64,000 bases of DNA from Nocardioides dokdonensis FR1436 (GCF_001653335.1 NZ_CP015079.1:1488001-1552000), one strand, 5' to 3'. Shown: positions 24,146 through 32,244, counted from the first letter of the stretch. Translations and numbers: made by a program. The notes: a model not told the origin generated them from the letters alone.

Positions 24146-25500
24146 GTGGGTGCTCCTGCTGTGGTGGTCGAGGGGGCGCCGCCGTCGGCGAGGCGCACCC
24201 CCGAGAGCGCCCAACGGGCGCCGTGCGGGAAGAAGTTGCGGTACGACGTGCGGGCGTGGCCCGGGGCGGTCAGCGCGCAACCGCCGCGCAGCACCATCTG
24301 GTTGGACATGAACTTGCCGTTGTACTCGCCGATCGCGCCCGCGGGCGGGTGGAAGCCCGGGTAGGGGTGGTAGGCCGACGCGGTCCACTCCCAGCAGTCG
24401 CCGTGGACCTGGCGCAGCCGGCTGCCGGCCGGTGCCGGCGCGGCCGGGCGCGGGTGGAAGGACCCGTCGTCGCCCAGGTTGCCGGTGACCCGGTCGTCGC
24501 GGCCGTGCTGACCGCCCTGGCCGTCGGTGACCACCGCGTGCTCCCACTCGGCCTCGGTCGGCAGCCGCTTGCCGGACCAGGTCGCGAAGGCCTCGGCCTC
24601 GTAGAAGCTGACGTGGGCGACCGGCAGCCCGGGGTTGACCGGCCAGGTGCCGTGCAGCGTGTGCTCGAACCAGAGCCCGTCGTGCTCGGTCCAGTAGAGC
24701 GGCGCCCGCCACCCCTCGGCCCGGATCCGGGCGAGACCGTCGGAGAGCCACAGCTCGGGGCGCTCGTACCCGCCGTCGGCCATGAAGGCCAGCCACTCGC
24801 CGTTGGTGACCAGCCGGTCGGCCAGGCGGTAGGGCTCGAGCCACTGCCGGTGCCGGGGCAGCTCGTTGTCGAAGGAGAACCCCGCGCTCTCGTGGCCGAC
24901 CTCGACGAGGCCGCCCTCCACCTCCACCCAGCCGAGGTCGTCGGGCTCGCAGCGCTCGACCGGCCGCCCGGCGTACACGGGTTGGAGGGGGTTGCGCGAC
25001 AGCACGTGCTTGATGTCCATCAGCAGCAGCTCCTGGTGCTGCTGCTCGTGGTGGAAGCCCAGCTCGATGACCGGGACCAGCTTCTCCAGCGTCCCCTCGT
25101 CGAGGGTGTCGACGAGGTCGCGGACCCGGGCGTCGACGTGGGCGCGGTAGTCGCCGACCTCGTGCACGCCCGGCCGGGTCACCAGACCGCGGTCGGGGCG
25201 CGCGTAGCGCGGGCCGAGGGTCTCGTAGTAGGAGTTGAAGAGGAACCAGTACTGGTCCTGGAACGGCGCGAACCCGGCCTCGGCCTCGGCCAGGAGGAAC
25301 GTCTCGAAGAACCACGTCACGTGGGCGCGGTGCCACTTGGTGGGAGAGACGTCGGGCATCGACTGGACCGTCTGGTCCTCGGGCGACAGGGGGGCGGCGA
25401 GCGCCTCGGTCCGGCTTCGCACCTCCTCGAAGCGCTGTCCGAGCGAGGCGGCGTCCCAGGGGTCGGTTCGTGGGTCGTGCTGCGTGCTGGTCGGGATCAT
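24142..25500 (-). CDS. egtB: Ergothioneine biosynthesis protein EgtB (iron-dependent sulfoxide synthase)
   Basis: 452 aa. It joins hercynine with a thiol (gamma-glutamylcysteine or cysteine) using O2 and Fe(II). N-terminal DinB-like domain with the iron ligands: a His in KWHRAHVTWFFETF (residues 57-60) and the HxxxHxE pair in GFHHEQQHQELL (H151, H155). The C-terminal part is the FGE-sulfatase (C-type lectin) domain, with FSFDNELPRHRQWLEPY, LPTEAEWEHAV, WEWTASAYHPYPG and RTSYRNFFP. The ATG at 25500 has AAAGGA ahead. A 25-bp perfect palindrome lies 31-55 bp upstream. It is divergent from a phosphotransferase gene. Confidence 0.95.
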   Translation of the reverse strand: MIPTSTQHDPRTDPWDAASLGQRFEEVRSRTEALAAPLSPEDQTVQSMPDVSPTKWHRAHVTWFFETFLLAEAEAGFAPFQDQYWFLFNSYYETLGPRYARPDRGLVTRPGVHEVGDYRAHVDARVRDLVDTLDEGTLEKLVPVIELGFHHEQQHQELLLMDIKHVLSRNPLQPVYAGRPVERCEPDDLGWVEVEGGLVEVGHESAGFSFDNELPRHRQWLEPYRLADRLVTNGEWLAFMADGGYERPELWLSDGLARIRAEGWRAPLYWTEHDGLWFEHTLHGTWPVNPGLPVAHVSFYEAEAFATWSGKRLPTEAEWEHAVVTDGQGGQHGRDDRVTGNLGDDGSFHPRPAAPAPAGSRLRQVHGDCWEWTASAYHPYPGFHPPAGAIGEYNGKFMSNQMVLRGGCALTAPGHARTSYRNFFPHGARWALSGVRLADGGAPSTTTAGAPT

Positions 25501-25530
25501 CTGCCGGCAGTCCTTTCGGTTCCGGTGTGA

Positions 25531-25598
25531 GGAGGCGGCTCGACGAGCCGCCTCCACTGTGTCGCACAGGTGGTGAGAGGTCGACCACCCGCGGGTGG
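25531..25598. promoter_or_regulatory. Palindrome cluster in the egtB / phosphotransferase divergent region
   Basis: Three symmetric sites in 68 bp. A perfect palindrome of two 12-bp arms around one base, GGAGGCGGCTCG (25531-25542) and CGAGCCGCCTCC (25544-25555); CTGTG and CACAG around TCG (25557-25569); and the exact palindrome CCACCCGCGGGTGG (25585-25598). The first would form a very stable hairpin in the egtB 5' leader if transcription starts upstream of it, or could be a regulator site. No consensus is recognised. Confidence 0.5.
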
Positions 25599-25603
25599 AG
25601 AAC

Positions 25604-25647
25604 CGGCGTACATCTGCGCCGGGTCGACGCGACATCTGGGCCGGGTC
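25604..25647. repeat. 22-bp repeat relic, family 2 (two units)
   Basis: Two adjacent units, 25604-25625 (ends CATCTGCGCCGGGTC) and 25626-25647 (GACGCGACATCTGGGCC plus GGGTC), are inverted copies of the unit that makes up the large array at 11667-11895. Here the copies lie in a divergent promoter region, 48 bp before the phosphotransferase start, unlike the other repeat sites, which sit between convergent genes. Confidence 0.75.
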
Positions 25648-25694
25648 GCGGAAATCGGTGGCGGAGCGGCGCCGTCCAGGCGGATCGTGGAAGC

Positions 25695-26630
25695 GTGACC
25701 TCGTACGACGACCCCGTGTGGCGCGCCGGCTTCCTCGCCTGGGTCGAGGAGCGGCTCGACGTCTTCGGGCTGCAGCTCGAGGGCCAGGTCACCCAGCCGC
25801 ACGTGCGCGCCTGGGGCACGGTGCTGCGGGTGCCCACGACGGCCGGCCCGGTGTGGGCCAAGGCGGTGGGGGAGTCGCTGCGCCACGAGGTGGCGGTCAC
25901 CGCCCTGGTGGCGCGGCGTCGCTCCGACGCCGTCGCGCCGCTGCTCGGCGCCGACCCGCAGCGCGGGTGGCTGCTGACCGCCGACGCCGGGGAGACCCTG
26001 CGCGAGCTCGGCGCCCGCGAGCGCACCCTGGCCCCGTGGCACGACGCCCTCACGCTCTACGCCTCGGTCCAGCGCGACCTGGCCGCCGACGCGGCCGACC
26101 TGCTCGCCGCGGGGCTGCCCGACCTGCGGCTGCCCCGCATCCCCGACCTGTACGCCGACCTGGTCGAGCGGATCGCCCCCGAGCTCGGGGACGTGGCCGC
26201 ACCGGCGCGGGCGGCCGTGCCGCTGGTGCGCGACCTGTGCGCGGAGCTGGCGGCCACCGGGCTGCCCGACACCCTGCAGCACGACGACCTGCACGACGCG
26301 CAGGTCTTCGTCCGCGACGGGCGGGTGCGCATCCTCGACTGGGGCGACGCCTGCCTGACCCACCCGTTCCTGACCCTGGCGGTGACCCTCGACGGGGTGA
26401 TCGCGTGGGGGCTCGACGACGAGGCGGGCTCCGAGGACACCGCGCCCTACCGCGACACCTACCTGGCGGGCTGGGCCGGCTCGACGGCGGCCGGCCACGA
26501 GGAGCTGGTGCGGGCCGCGGACGTGGCCCGCCGGCTGGGCTGGGCCTGCCGGGCGGTCAACGGACACCTGCCGCGGGACCCCTCGACCACCCGGACCCGG
26601 GTGCGGATGCTGCTCGGGCTGCAGGTCTGA
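25695..26630 (+). CDS. Aminoglycoside phosphotransferase (APH) family protein
   Basis: 311 aa. The kinase-like catalytic part shows LPDTLQHDDLHDAQVFV (the HxD catalytic loop with Asp and the following His/Asn position replaced by D) and RILDWGDACLTHPFLTLAV (the metal-binding DWG). The N-terminal lobe has VWAKAVGESLRHEVAVTALV, with the ATP-binding Lys and Glu. Many such proteins phosphorylate small molecules other than antibiotics (for example sugars or amines), so resistance should not be assumed. The GTG at 25695 is the start. Divergent from egtB. Confidence 0.82.
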   Translation: MTSYDDPVWRAGFLAWVEERLDVFGLQLEGQVTQPHVRAWGTVLRVPTTAGPVWAKAVGESLRHEVAVTALVARRRSDAVAPLLGADPQRGWLLTADAGETLRELGARERTLAPWHDALTLYASVQRDLAADAADLLAAGLPDLRLPRIPDLYADLVERIAPELGDVAAPARAAVPLVRDLCAELAATGLPDTLQHDDLHDAQVFVRDGRVRILDWGDACLTHPFLTLAVTLDGVIAWGLDDEAGSEDTAPYRDTYLAGWAGSTAAGHEELVRAADVARRLGWACRAVNGHLPRDPSTTRTRVRMLLGLQV

Positions 26631-26639
26631 CTGTGCTGC

Positions 26640-27260
26640 CTAGCCGGAACGGCCCGCGGTCCTGACGGCCTCGTCGACGGGCTTGTCGACGGGGCTGCCG
26701 AGGGGGTCGGCGTACACGATCACGTTGCTGTCGTAGGCGCTGCCGTCCCAGTCGGCGCAGGAGACGAGCACCAGCCTCCCGGTGCCGCCGTCCTGGCCGA
26801 AGACCTGCGCGGCGTGCCGGGCCAGCTGTTCCTTGTCGTAGACCTTGGTGCGGCGCACCTGGTAGCGCATCGTGCCTTTGCGGGTCAGCACGTCGACCAC
26901 CGCTCCGCGGCGCACGTCGGCGAGCCGGTCGAGCGAGCCCCCGCCGGTGAGCACGGTGTGCCCGGCGATGACCGTGCGGCCGGACTCCTGTCCGGGCAGC
27001 GCGCTGGCGTCCCACCAGCCCACGTCGAGCACGTCGACCGGGGGGTCGAGGACCCGGTCGGCGCCGACGGTGACGGACCTGACGGGCGCCTTGATGTCGA
27101 GCGAGGGCACCGAGAGCCGCACGGGCGCCGCCGGGTCGAGGGAGGTGAACCCCGAGTCCTCCGGCCCGCCGGGCAGGACGGCCCCCAGCAGCACCATCCC
27201 GAGCGACAGCACGCCCAGCGCGGAGGTGGCTGCGCTGAGCCGTGCCGACACCGAGGTCAT
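26640..27260 (-). CDS. Class F-type sortase
   Basis: 206 aa. An N-terminal membrane anchor (LSAATSALGVLSLGMVLLGA) leads to an outside catalytic domain. The active His is in GRTVIAGHTVLTGGGSLDRL (about residue 100) and the active Cys in RLVLVSCADWDG (about residue 168). The expected Arg after the Cys strand is not obvious in YDSNVIVYADPLG, where class F enzymes usually have it. Sortases cut a signal near the C-terminus of a surface protein and join it to the cell wall. It lies 11 bp after the stop of a secreted protein with a C-terminal membrane helix, likely its substrate. Confidence 0.85.
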   Translation of the reverse strand: MTSVSARLSAATSALGVLSLGMVLLGAVLPGGPEDSGFTSLDPAAPVRLSVPSLDIKAPVRSVTVGADRVLDPPVDVLDVGWWDASALPGQESGRTVIAGHTVLTGGGSLDRLADVRRGAVVDVLTRKGTMRYQVRRTKVYDKEQLARHAAQVFGQDGGTGRLVLVSCADWDGSAYDSNVIVYADPLGSPVDKPVDEAVRTAGRSG

Positions 27261-27271
27261 GACGTCAGCGC

Positions 27272-28519
27272 TCAGCCGCGCAGGCTGCGTCGCCAGCTGG
27301 CGACGCCGGCCGCGCCGGCCAGGGCCAGCAGCGCGCCGAGGGAGAGGTTGCCCGCCAGGCCCATGCCGTCACCGGGGGCCGCGGCCGTCTCCACGCCGGC
27401 CGGGACCGATGTCGGGACCGGAGCCGGGGGCTTGGTCGGGTCCGGGGTCGGCTCGGGGTCCGGCGTGCCGACCTTGCCGGTCGGGCCGCAGTGCGAGGTG
27501 CCGATCGCGGCGCTCAGCAGCTCGACGTCGAACTCCTGGGCGGCCGGCAGCACCGCCAGGTCCAGCGCGGTCACCTCGATCTCGTCCTTGGCGATCTGGG
27601 TCTGCTTGTTGAGCGTGATGTCGAGGACGTTGTCCTCGAGCGGGGCGAGCTGCTCGCCGACCTGGCCGAGCGCCTCGGCCAGCACCTCGGCGCCGTCGAC
27701 GACCGCGGTCAGGGGGCCCAGGGCGCCGTCGATGGCGGTCTCGAGCTCGGTGCGCACCGCGTCGAGGACCTCCTGCACCACGACGCCGAGGTCGGTGACG
27801 ACCTTGGTGTTGGGGGCGGGGTTGACCGGCAGGGCCACCAGGTCGACCCGCGTGCCGCCGACCTCGACGTACGCCGCCGCGTCGACGATCTGCGCGTCGC
27901 CGGCGGAGGTGCCGGGACCGGCGGTGCACTGGCTCTGGATCACACCGGCGTCGAGGAACACGCCGAGGTCGCCGAGGCCGGTGAGGGCCTGCTCGAGCCC
28001 GTCGGAGAGCGCCGGCAGCAGCTGGTCGAGGACCGGCGCGAGCGCGTCCTGGAGCGCCTGGTCGAGCCCGGCGAGGAACTCGGCCTTCACGATCCGCAGG
28101 CCGGACAGGTCCACGGTCCCCGCGTCGAGCCGCACGTTCTGGCCCGGCGTCAGGCAGCCGCCCTCACCGACGCCCGCGACGACGGCACCGTCGCCGGCGA
28201 GCCCGGAGCAGGCCTCGGCGTACCCCAGCCTGTTCTTGACGCTGGTGCGCGCGTCCTGGGCCAGGGTGCCCACCTGGATGAAGCGCTGCCCGGTCGCCGC
28301 GGAGATCGCGGGCTGGTTGGAGCCCGCGGTGCTCTCGTCGTCGCCGTCGTGGGTGGAGGAGAACGCCCCGGAGTCGGTCGGCGTGCTGGCGATGGTGAGC
28401 GTCAGCGCGGTGGCCTCGGCCTGCGCGACGGGAGTCGCCGCGGTGGCCGGCGCGGCGGAGAGCGCGAGCAGGCCGGAGGTGGCCAGCAGCGCCAGGCCGC
28501 GTACGGGCGTTCGTGTCAT
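27272..28519 (-). CDS. Secreted, putatively cell-wall anchored surface protein (sortase partner)
   Basis: 415 aa. Signal peptide at the N-terminus (RTPVRGLALLATSGLLALSA then APATAA). The mature part is rich in Leu, Val and Asp with repeated helices (FLAGLDQALQDALAPVLDQL, LPALSDGLEQALTGLGDLGV), then a Pro/Asp/Lys linker (PDPEPTPDPTKPPAPVPTSV). The C-terminus is a membrane helix plus basic tail (NLSLGALLALAGAAGVASWR then RSLRG), the build of a sortase signal, but there is no LPxTG or LAxTG; the closest is GMGLAGN. Start ATG 28519. It is upstream of and in one unit with the sortase gene. Confidence 0.7.
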   Translation of the reverse strand: MTRTPVRGLALLATSGLLALSAAPATAATPVAQAEATALTLTIASTPTDSGAFSSTHDGDDESTAGSNQPAISAATGQRFIQVGTLAQDARTSVKNRLGYAEACSGLAGDGAVVAGVGEGGCLTPGQNVRLDAGTVDLSGLRIVKAEFLAGLDQALQDALAPVLDQLLPALSDGLEQALTGLGDLGVFLDAGVIQSQCTAGPGTSAGDAQIVDAAAYVEVGGTRVDLVALPVNPAPNTKVVTDLGVVVQEVLDAVRTELETAIDGALGPLTAVVDGAEVLAEALGQVGEQLAPLEDNVLDITLNKQTQIAKDEIEVTALDLAVLPAAQEFDVELLSAAIGTSHCGPTGKVGTPDPEPTPDPTKPPAPVPTSVPAGVETAAAPGDGMGLAGNLSLGALLALAGAAGVASWRRSLRG

Positions 28520-28701
28520 GGTCAGGTCCTCCCAGGGGGGCGTCCGAGCGCCGGTGAGTGCAAAGCGGAGCACCCCTCGGACCAGGGGTCGGAGGACACG
28601 CTCGAGGGTCCAACTACTCACCCGGTCAAGAGTTATGCCCTCGGGGGCTTCGTCCACCAGGCGGATCCCCGTCCGAGGTGGTCCGGGGTAGCGTCGCAGG
28701 C

Positions 28702-28896
28702 ATGGACGCCACCGCCCCCGAGGACGACCGCCCGACTGCTGAGGCGGTGGCCACGCGCTCCGACCTCCTTCCCGAGGAGCAGCAGGCGGGCAGCGACGAC
28801 CCGCAGGCCCAGGCCGAGGCGATCCTCGAGGACTCCCAGGAGCGCACCGACGACCCGGAGGGCACCCGGGCCGAGTCGGCCCAGACGCCCGACTGA
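28702..28896 (+). CDS. Small acidic hypothetical protein
   Basis: 64 aa, very acidic and rich in Glu, Asp, Ala and Gln (SDLLPEEQQAGSDDPQAQAE then AILEDSQERTDDPEGTRAES), with no hydrophobic segment; probably a disordered cytoplasmic protein. Similar short proteins with LLPEE and AILEDS are, as far as I recall, widespread in high-GC actinomycetes but have no function. The ATG at 28702 is the start. It ends 4 bp before the stop of the convergent threonine dehydratase gene. The gap 28520-28701 holds only the two promoters. Confidence 0.65.
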   Translation: MDATAPEDDRPTAEAVATRSDLLPEEQQAGSDDPQAQAEAILEDSQERTDDPEGTRAESAQTPD

Positions 28897-28900
28897 CCGG

Positions 28901-30175
28901 CTACATCACCCAGCGGAACAGCGGGCTCTCCGGAGCCACCGCCTCGACCCGCAGGGGTGAGACCTCCATCCGGGCGAGCAGCCCGGGCAGGTCGCCGGCG
29001 TCGGCGAGCTCGACCCCGACCAGGGCCGGGCCGGTCTCGCGGTTGCTGCGCTTGACGTACTCGAAGAGCGTGATGTCGTCGTCGGGACCGAGGACCTCGT
29101 CGAGGAAGCGCCGCAGCGCGCCCGGCTCCTGGGGGAACTCCACCAGGAAGTAGTGCTTGAGCCCCTCGTGGACCAGGGCGCGCTCGACCACCTCGGCGTA
29201 GCGGCTGACGTCGTTGTTGCCGCCCGAGACGATGGCCACCACCAGCGAGCCCGGCGCCAGCACCGGGCCGCCGGCGTCCATCGGCAGGCGCAGCGCCGCG
29301 CTGGCGAGCGCCCCGGCGGGCTCCGCGATGATCCCGTCGGACTGGTAGAGGTCGAGCATCTCCACGCAGGCCAACCCCTCGGGGACGCGCACCAGCGGCG
29401 GCTGGTGGGCGGCCACGACGGCGTGCGTGCACACCCCGACCCGGCGTACGGCGGCACCGTCGACGAAGCCGTCGAGCTCGTCGAGGTCGACCGGCTCGCC
29501 GGCGGCGAGGGCTGCGGCCATGCTGGCCGCGCCGGCCGGCTCGGCGCCGACCACGCGGACCTGGGGGGCGTGCACGGCGAGGTGGGTGAGCATCCCGGCC
29601 AGCAGCCCGCCGCCGCCGACCGGCACCACGACGGCGTCGGGGGTGCGCCCGGTCTGCGCGTCGAGCTGGGCGAGGACCTCGCGCGCCACGGTGCCCTGGC
29701 CGGCGATCGTGCGGGGGTCGTCGAAGGCCGGCACCGGCGTCGCGCCGCTCTCGGCGGCGTACGCCGCGCTGGCCGCGGCCGCCTCGTCGTAGGTGTCGCC
29801 GACGATCACGACCTCGACGAGGCCGCCGCCGAGGACCGCGACCCGCTCGCGCTTCTGGCGCGGGGTGGTGCGCGGCAGGTGCACCCGGGCGCGCACGCCG
29901 GAGCGTGCGCAGGCGAAGGCGACACCCTGGGCGTGGTTGCCCGCGCTGGCGCAGGTCACGCCCCGCTCGCGAGCCTCCTGGGAGAGCTGGTCGATGAGGG
30001 TGAAGGCGCCGCGCAGCTTGTAGGAGCGCACCGGCTGCAGGTCCTCGCGCTTGAGCCACACCTCGAGCCCGAGCAGGGTCGAGAGCCGGTCGCTGCGGTG
30101 CAGCGGGGTCGGGCCGAGCACGTCAGCGAGCCGGGCGGCGGCCGCGTCGACGTCCGCGGCGGAGGGGAGATCCAC
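28901..30175 (-). CDS. ilvA: Threonine ammonia-lyase (threonine dehydratase)
   Basis: 424 aa. It removes water and ammonia from threonine to give 2-oxobutanoate, the first step to isoleucine. PLP enzyme: Lys in LQPVRSYKLRGAFTL (about residue 50), ASAGNHAQGVAFAC for substrate, and the glycine-rich phosphate loop VPVGGGGLLAGM. The C-terminal part has a single ACT-like regulatory domain (HYFLVEFPQEPGALRRFLDE then LVGVELADAGDLPG), the short single-domain form. I chose the GTG at 30175 because GGGAGG lies in front; an upstream GTG at 30217 would add 14 residues. Confidence 0.93.
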   Translation of the reverse strand: MDLPSAADVDAAAARLADVLGPTPLHRSDRLSTLLGLEVWLKREDLQPVRSYKLRGAFTLIDQLSQEARERGVTCASAGNHAQGVAFACARSGVRARVHLPRTTPRQKRERVAVLGGGLVEVVIVGDTYDEAAAASAAYAAESGATPVPAFDDPRTIAGQGTVAREVLAQLDAQTGRTPDAVVVPVGGGGLLAGMLTHLAVHAPQVRVVGAEPAGAASMAAALAAGEPVDLDELDGFVDGAAVRRVGVCTHAVVAAHQPPLVRVPEGLACVEMLDLYQSDGIIAEPAGALASAALRLPMDAGGPVLAPGSLVVAIVSGGNNDVSRYAEVVERALVHEGLKHYFLVEFPQEPGALRRFLDEVLGPDDDITLFEYVKRSNRETGPALVGVELADAGDLPGLLARMEVSPLRVEAVAPESPLFRWVM

Positions 30176-30254
30176 CAGCCCAGCCTCCCATCCCTCGGTC
30201 CTCTGCCCCCACGGCACCTGGGCGCAGCGCCCACGGAGCGGGTGGGCAGCGGGG

Positions 30255-31421
30255 TCAGGAGTGGCTGATCGCCCCGGCAGCGTCCTTGTCGAGCGAGCGG
30301 GCGATCACCATCCGCTGGATCTGGTTGGTGCCCTCGAAGATCTGCATCACCTTGGCCTCGCGCATGTAGCGCTCGACGGGGAAGTCGCGGGTGTAGCCGT
30401 AGCCGCCGAGCACCTGCACGGCGTCGGTGGTGACCGCCATCGCGTTGTCGGTGGCGACCAGCTTGGCGATCGACGCCTCCCGACCGAACGGCAGCCCGGC
30501 GTCCTTGAGACGGGCGGCGTGCAGCACCGTGGCCCGGGCGCTCTGGACCTTGGCCTCCATGTCGGCGAGCACGAAGGCCAGCCCCTGGTGCTCGATGATC
30601 GGCTTCCCGAAGGTCTCGCGCTCGCGGGCGTAGGTCAGGGCGTGGTCGAGGGCGCCCTGGGCCAGCCCGGTCGCGACGGCGGCGATGCCGAGGCGCCCGG
30701 AGTCGAGGCCGGCCAGCGCGATCTTCAGTCCCGCGCCCTCGGCACCGAGGCGCCGCTCGACGGGGATGCGGACGCCGTCGAAGCGCATGGTCGCGGTGGC
30801 GGAGCCGGTCAGCCCCATCTTGCGCTCGGGCGCGTCGGCCACCAGGCCCGGCGTGTCGGCCGGCACCAGGAAGCAGGAGATGCCGCCGCGGTCCTCGGAG
30901 GTGCGGGCCATCACCTTGTAGAAGTCGGCGTGCCCGCCGTGGGTGGTCCACGCCTTGGCCCCGTCCAGGACGTACTCGTCGCCCTCGCGGCGGGCGGTGG
31001 TGCGCATCGCGGCCGGGTCGGAGCCGGCGTGCGCCTCGGAGAGGCAGTAGGCGCCGAGCAGGTCACCCCCGAGCATGTCCGGGAGCCACTGCGCGCGCTG
31101 CTCGTCGGTGCCGAACTCGGCGAGGCCGAAGCAGCTCAGTGCGTGCACCGAGACGCCGACGCCGACCGAGGACCACACCGCGCCGATCTCCTCCAGCACC
31201 TGCAGGTAGACCTCGTAGGGCAGACCGGCCCCGCCGTGCTCCTCCGGGTAGGGCAGCCCGAGCAGCCCGCTGCGCCCCAGCAGCCGGAACACGTCGCGGG
31301 GGAAGGCCTCGTCGGCCTCCGCCTCGGCCGCGCGGGGAGCCAGCTCGTCGGCGGCGATGCGGCGTACGAGGGCGAGCAGCTCGGCGGCCTCGTCGGTGGC
31401 CAGGACACGGCGGGCGGGCAT
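30255..31421 (-). CDS. Acyl-CoA dehydrogenase
   Basis: 388 aa, full ACAD. FAD-linked oxidation of an acyl-CoA to the 2-enoyl-CoA. FAD/substrate motif GAYCLSEAHAGSDPAAMRTT near residue 130; electron-transfer loop IKGAK-type in YVLDGAKAWTTHGG; C-terminal VQVLGGYGYTRDFPVER, then IFEGTNQIQRMVIAR, in which the Glu is in the usual place for the SCAD/MCAD base. The start ATG 31421 has GGAGGAACC ahead. It is divergent from a TetR regulator with an 11-bp-arm palindrome between, so it is probably under that regulator. Chain length of the substrate is unknown. Confidence 0.94.
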   Translation of the reverse strand: MPARRVLATDEAAELLALVRRIAADELAPRAAEAEADEAFPRDVFRLLGRSGLLGLPYPEEHGGAGLPYEVYLQVLEEIGAVWSSVGVGVSVHALSCFGLAEFGTDEQRAQWLPDMLGGDLLGAYCLSEAHAGSDPAAMRTTARREGDEYVLDGAKAWTTHGGHADFYKVMARTSEDRGGISCFLVPADTPGLVADAPERKMGLTGSATATMRFDGVRIPVERRLGAEGAGLKIALAGLDSGRLGIAAVATGLAQGALDHALTYARERETFGKPIIEHQGLAFVLADMEAKVQSARATVLHAARLKDAGLPFGREASIAKLVATDNAMAVTTDAVQVLGGYGYTRDFPVERYMREAKVMQIFEGTNQIQRMVIARSLDKDAAGAISHS

Positions 31422-31448
31422 GGTTCCTCCAGGAGGGCCGGGTGCGGA

Positions 31449-31480
31449 TCGAGTACCAGCGTACGCGTCCTGGTACTCGA
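31449..31480. promoter_or_regulatory. Inverted repeat between acyl-CoA dehydrogenase and tetR genes
   Basis: TCGAGTACCAG (31449-31459) pairs exactly with CTGGTACTCGA (31470-31480), a pair of 11-bp arms with a 10-bp spacer. It is in the 87-bp divergent region between starts 31421 and 31509, the expected place for a TetR operator controlling both. The right end also runs into CGACACGCTTCGCGAGACC, which resembles dispersed hairpin repeats seen in such genomes, so a repeat element is the other reading. Confidence 0.5.
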
Positions 31481-31508
31481 CACGCTTCGCGAGACCTAGG
31501 CTGGCCCG

Positions 31509-32102
31509 GTGAGCCCGGTCGACCCCACCGCGCGCGCCCACCAGCGGCGCAGCGAGCTGCTGGACCGTCTCGTCGCGCTGTACCTGGCCGAGGGGTTCTC
31601 GTCCTTCGGCATCGGCGACCTCGCGGCGCGGATGCGCTGCTCGCGCACCTCGCTCTACCTGGTGGCCGACTCCAAGGAGCAGATCGTGCTGGCGGCCGTC
31701 CGCGGCTACTTCCGAGGGGCCGCGCAACGGATCGAGGCGCGCGTCGAGGCCGAGCCCGACCGGGCCGCCCGGCTGCGCACCTACCTGCTCGCGGTGGCCG
31801 AGGAGCTGGCTCCCGTCTCGGCCCGCTTCTACGCCGACCTGGCGGCGTACCCGCCTGCCGGCGAGGTCTACGAGGAGAACACCCGCCTCGCCGCCCAGCG
31901 GGTCCGCGACCTCGTCGACGAGGGCGTCGCGGCCGGTGCGCTGCGACCCGTGGCCGCCGACTTCGTGGGCGCGGCGGTCGCGGAGGTGATGACCGGCATC
32001 CAGGCGGGACGGGTCGGCGCGGCGTCCGGGCTCAGCGACGCCGAGGCCTACCGCGCGCTCGCCGACGTGGTCGTGGGCGGCCTGGTCCGCGACCGGGAGT
32101 GA
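31509..32102 (+). CDS. TetR/AcrR family transcriptional regulator
   Basis: 197 aa. N-terminal HTH with LDRLVALYLAEGFSSFGIGD then LAARMRCSRTSLYLVADSKE, where SLYLVADSKEQ is in place of the common FYxHFxSKE. The C-terminal ligand domain is helical and alanine-rich; the ligand may be an acyl-CoA, given the divergent acyl-CoA dehydrogenase, but that is inference. The GTG at 31509 is the start. A hairpin (32157-32176) follows before the next gene. Confidence 0.9.
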   Translation: MSPVDPTARAHQRRSELLDRLVALYLAEGFSSFGIGDLAARMRCSRTSLYLVADSKEQIVLAAVRGYFRGAAQRIEARVEAEPDRAARLRTYLLAVAEELAPVSARFYADLAAYPPAGEVYEENTRLAAQRVRDLVDEGVAAGALRPVAADFVGAAVAEVMTGIQAGRVGAASGLSDAEAYRALADVVVGGLVRDRE

Positions 32103-32156
32103 CCTCGGGGGATCGGACGCGGGGACGGACGCGTGGGGTTCACCCGTTGGGGGGAA

Positions 32157-32176
32157 CGTCGAGGCGTGTCTCGACG
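32157..32176. terminator. 7-bp hairpin between tetR and the HTH/HEAT gene
   Basis: CGTCGAG (32157-32163) pairs with CTCGACG (32170-32176) over a 6-nt loop, 55 bp after the tetR stop and 69 bp before the next start. It could end tetR transcription or be a regulator site; a TACACT hexamer at 32183-32188 just beyond could be the -10 of the next gene. Confidence 0.35.
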
Positions 32177-32244
32177 GTGTCTTTACACTGAGGCGGCACA
32201 GCGCTCCGGCCGGACCGTCCACCGGTCGGAGAAGGTAGACGGAC

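Noticed and set aside
25695..26630. Antibiotic resistance gene
   Set aside because: The APH fold is present, but the family includes many metabolic kinases and nothing in the context points to resistance.
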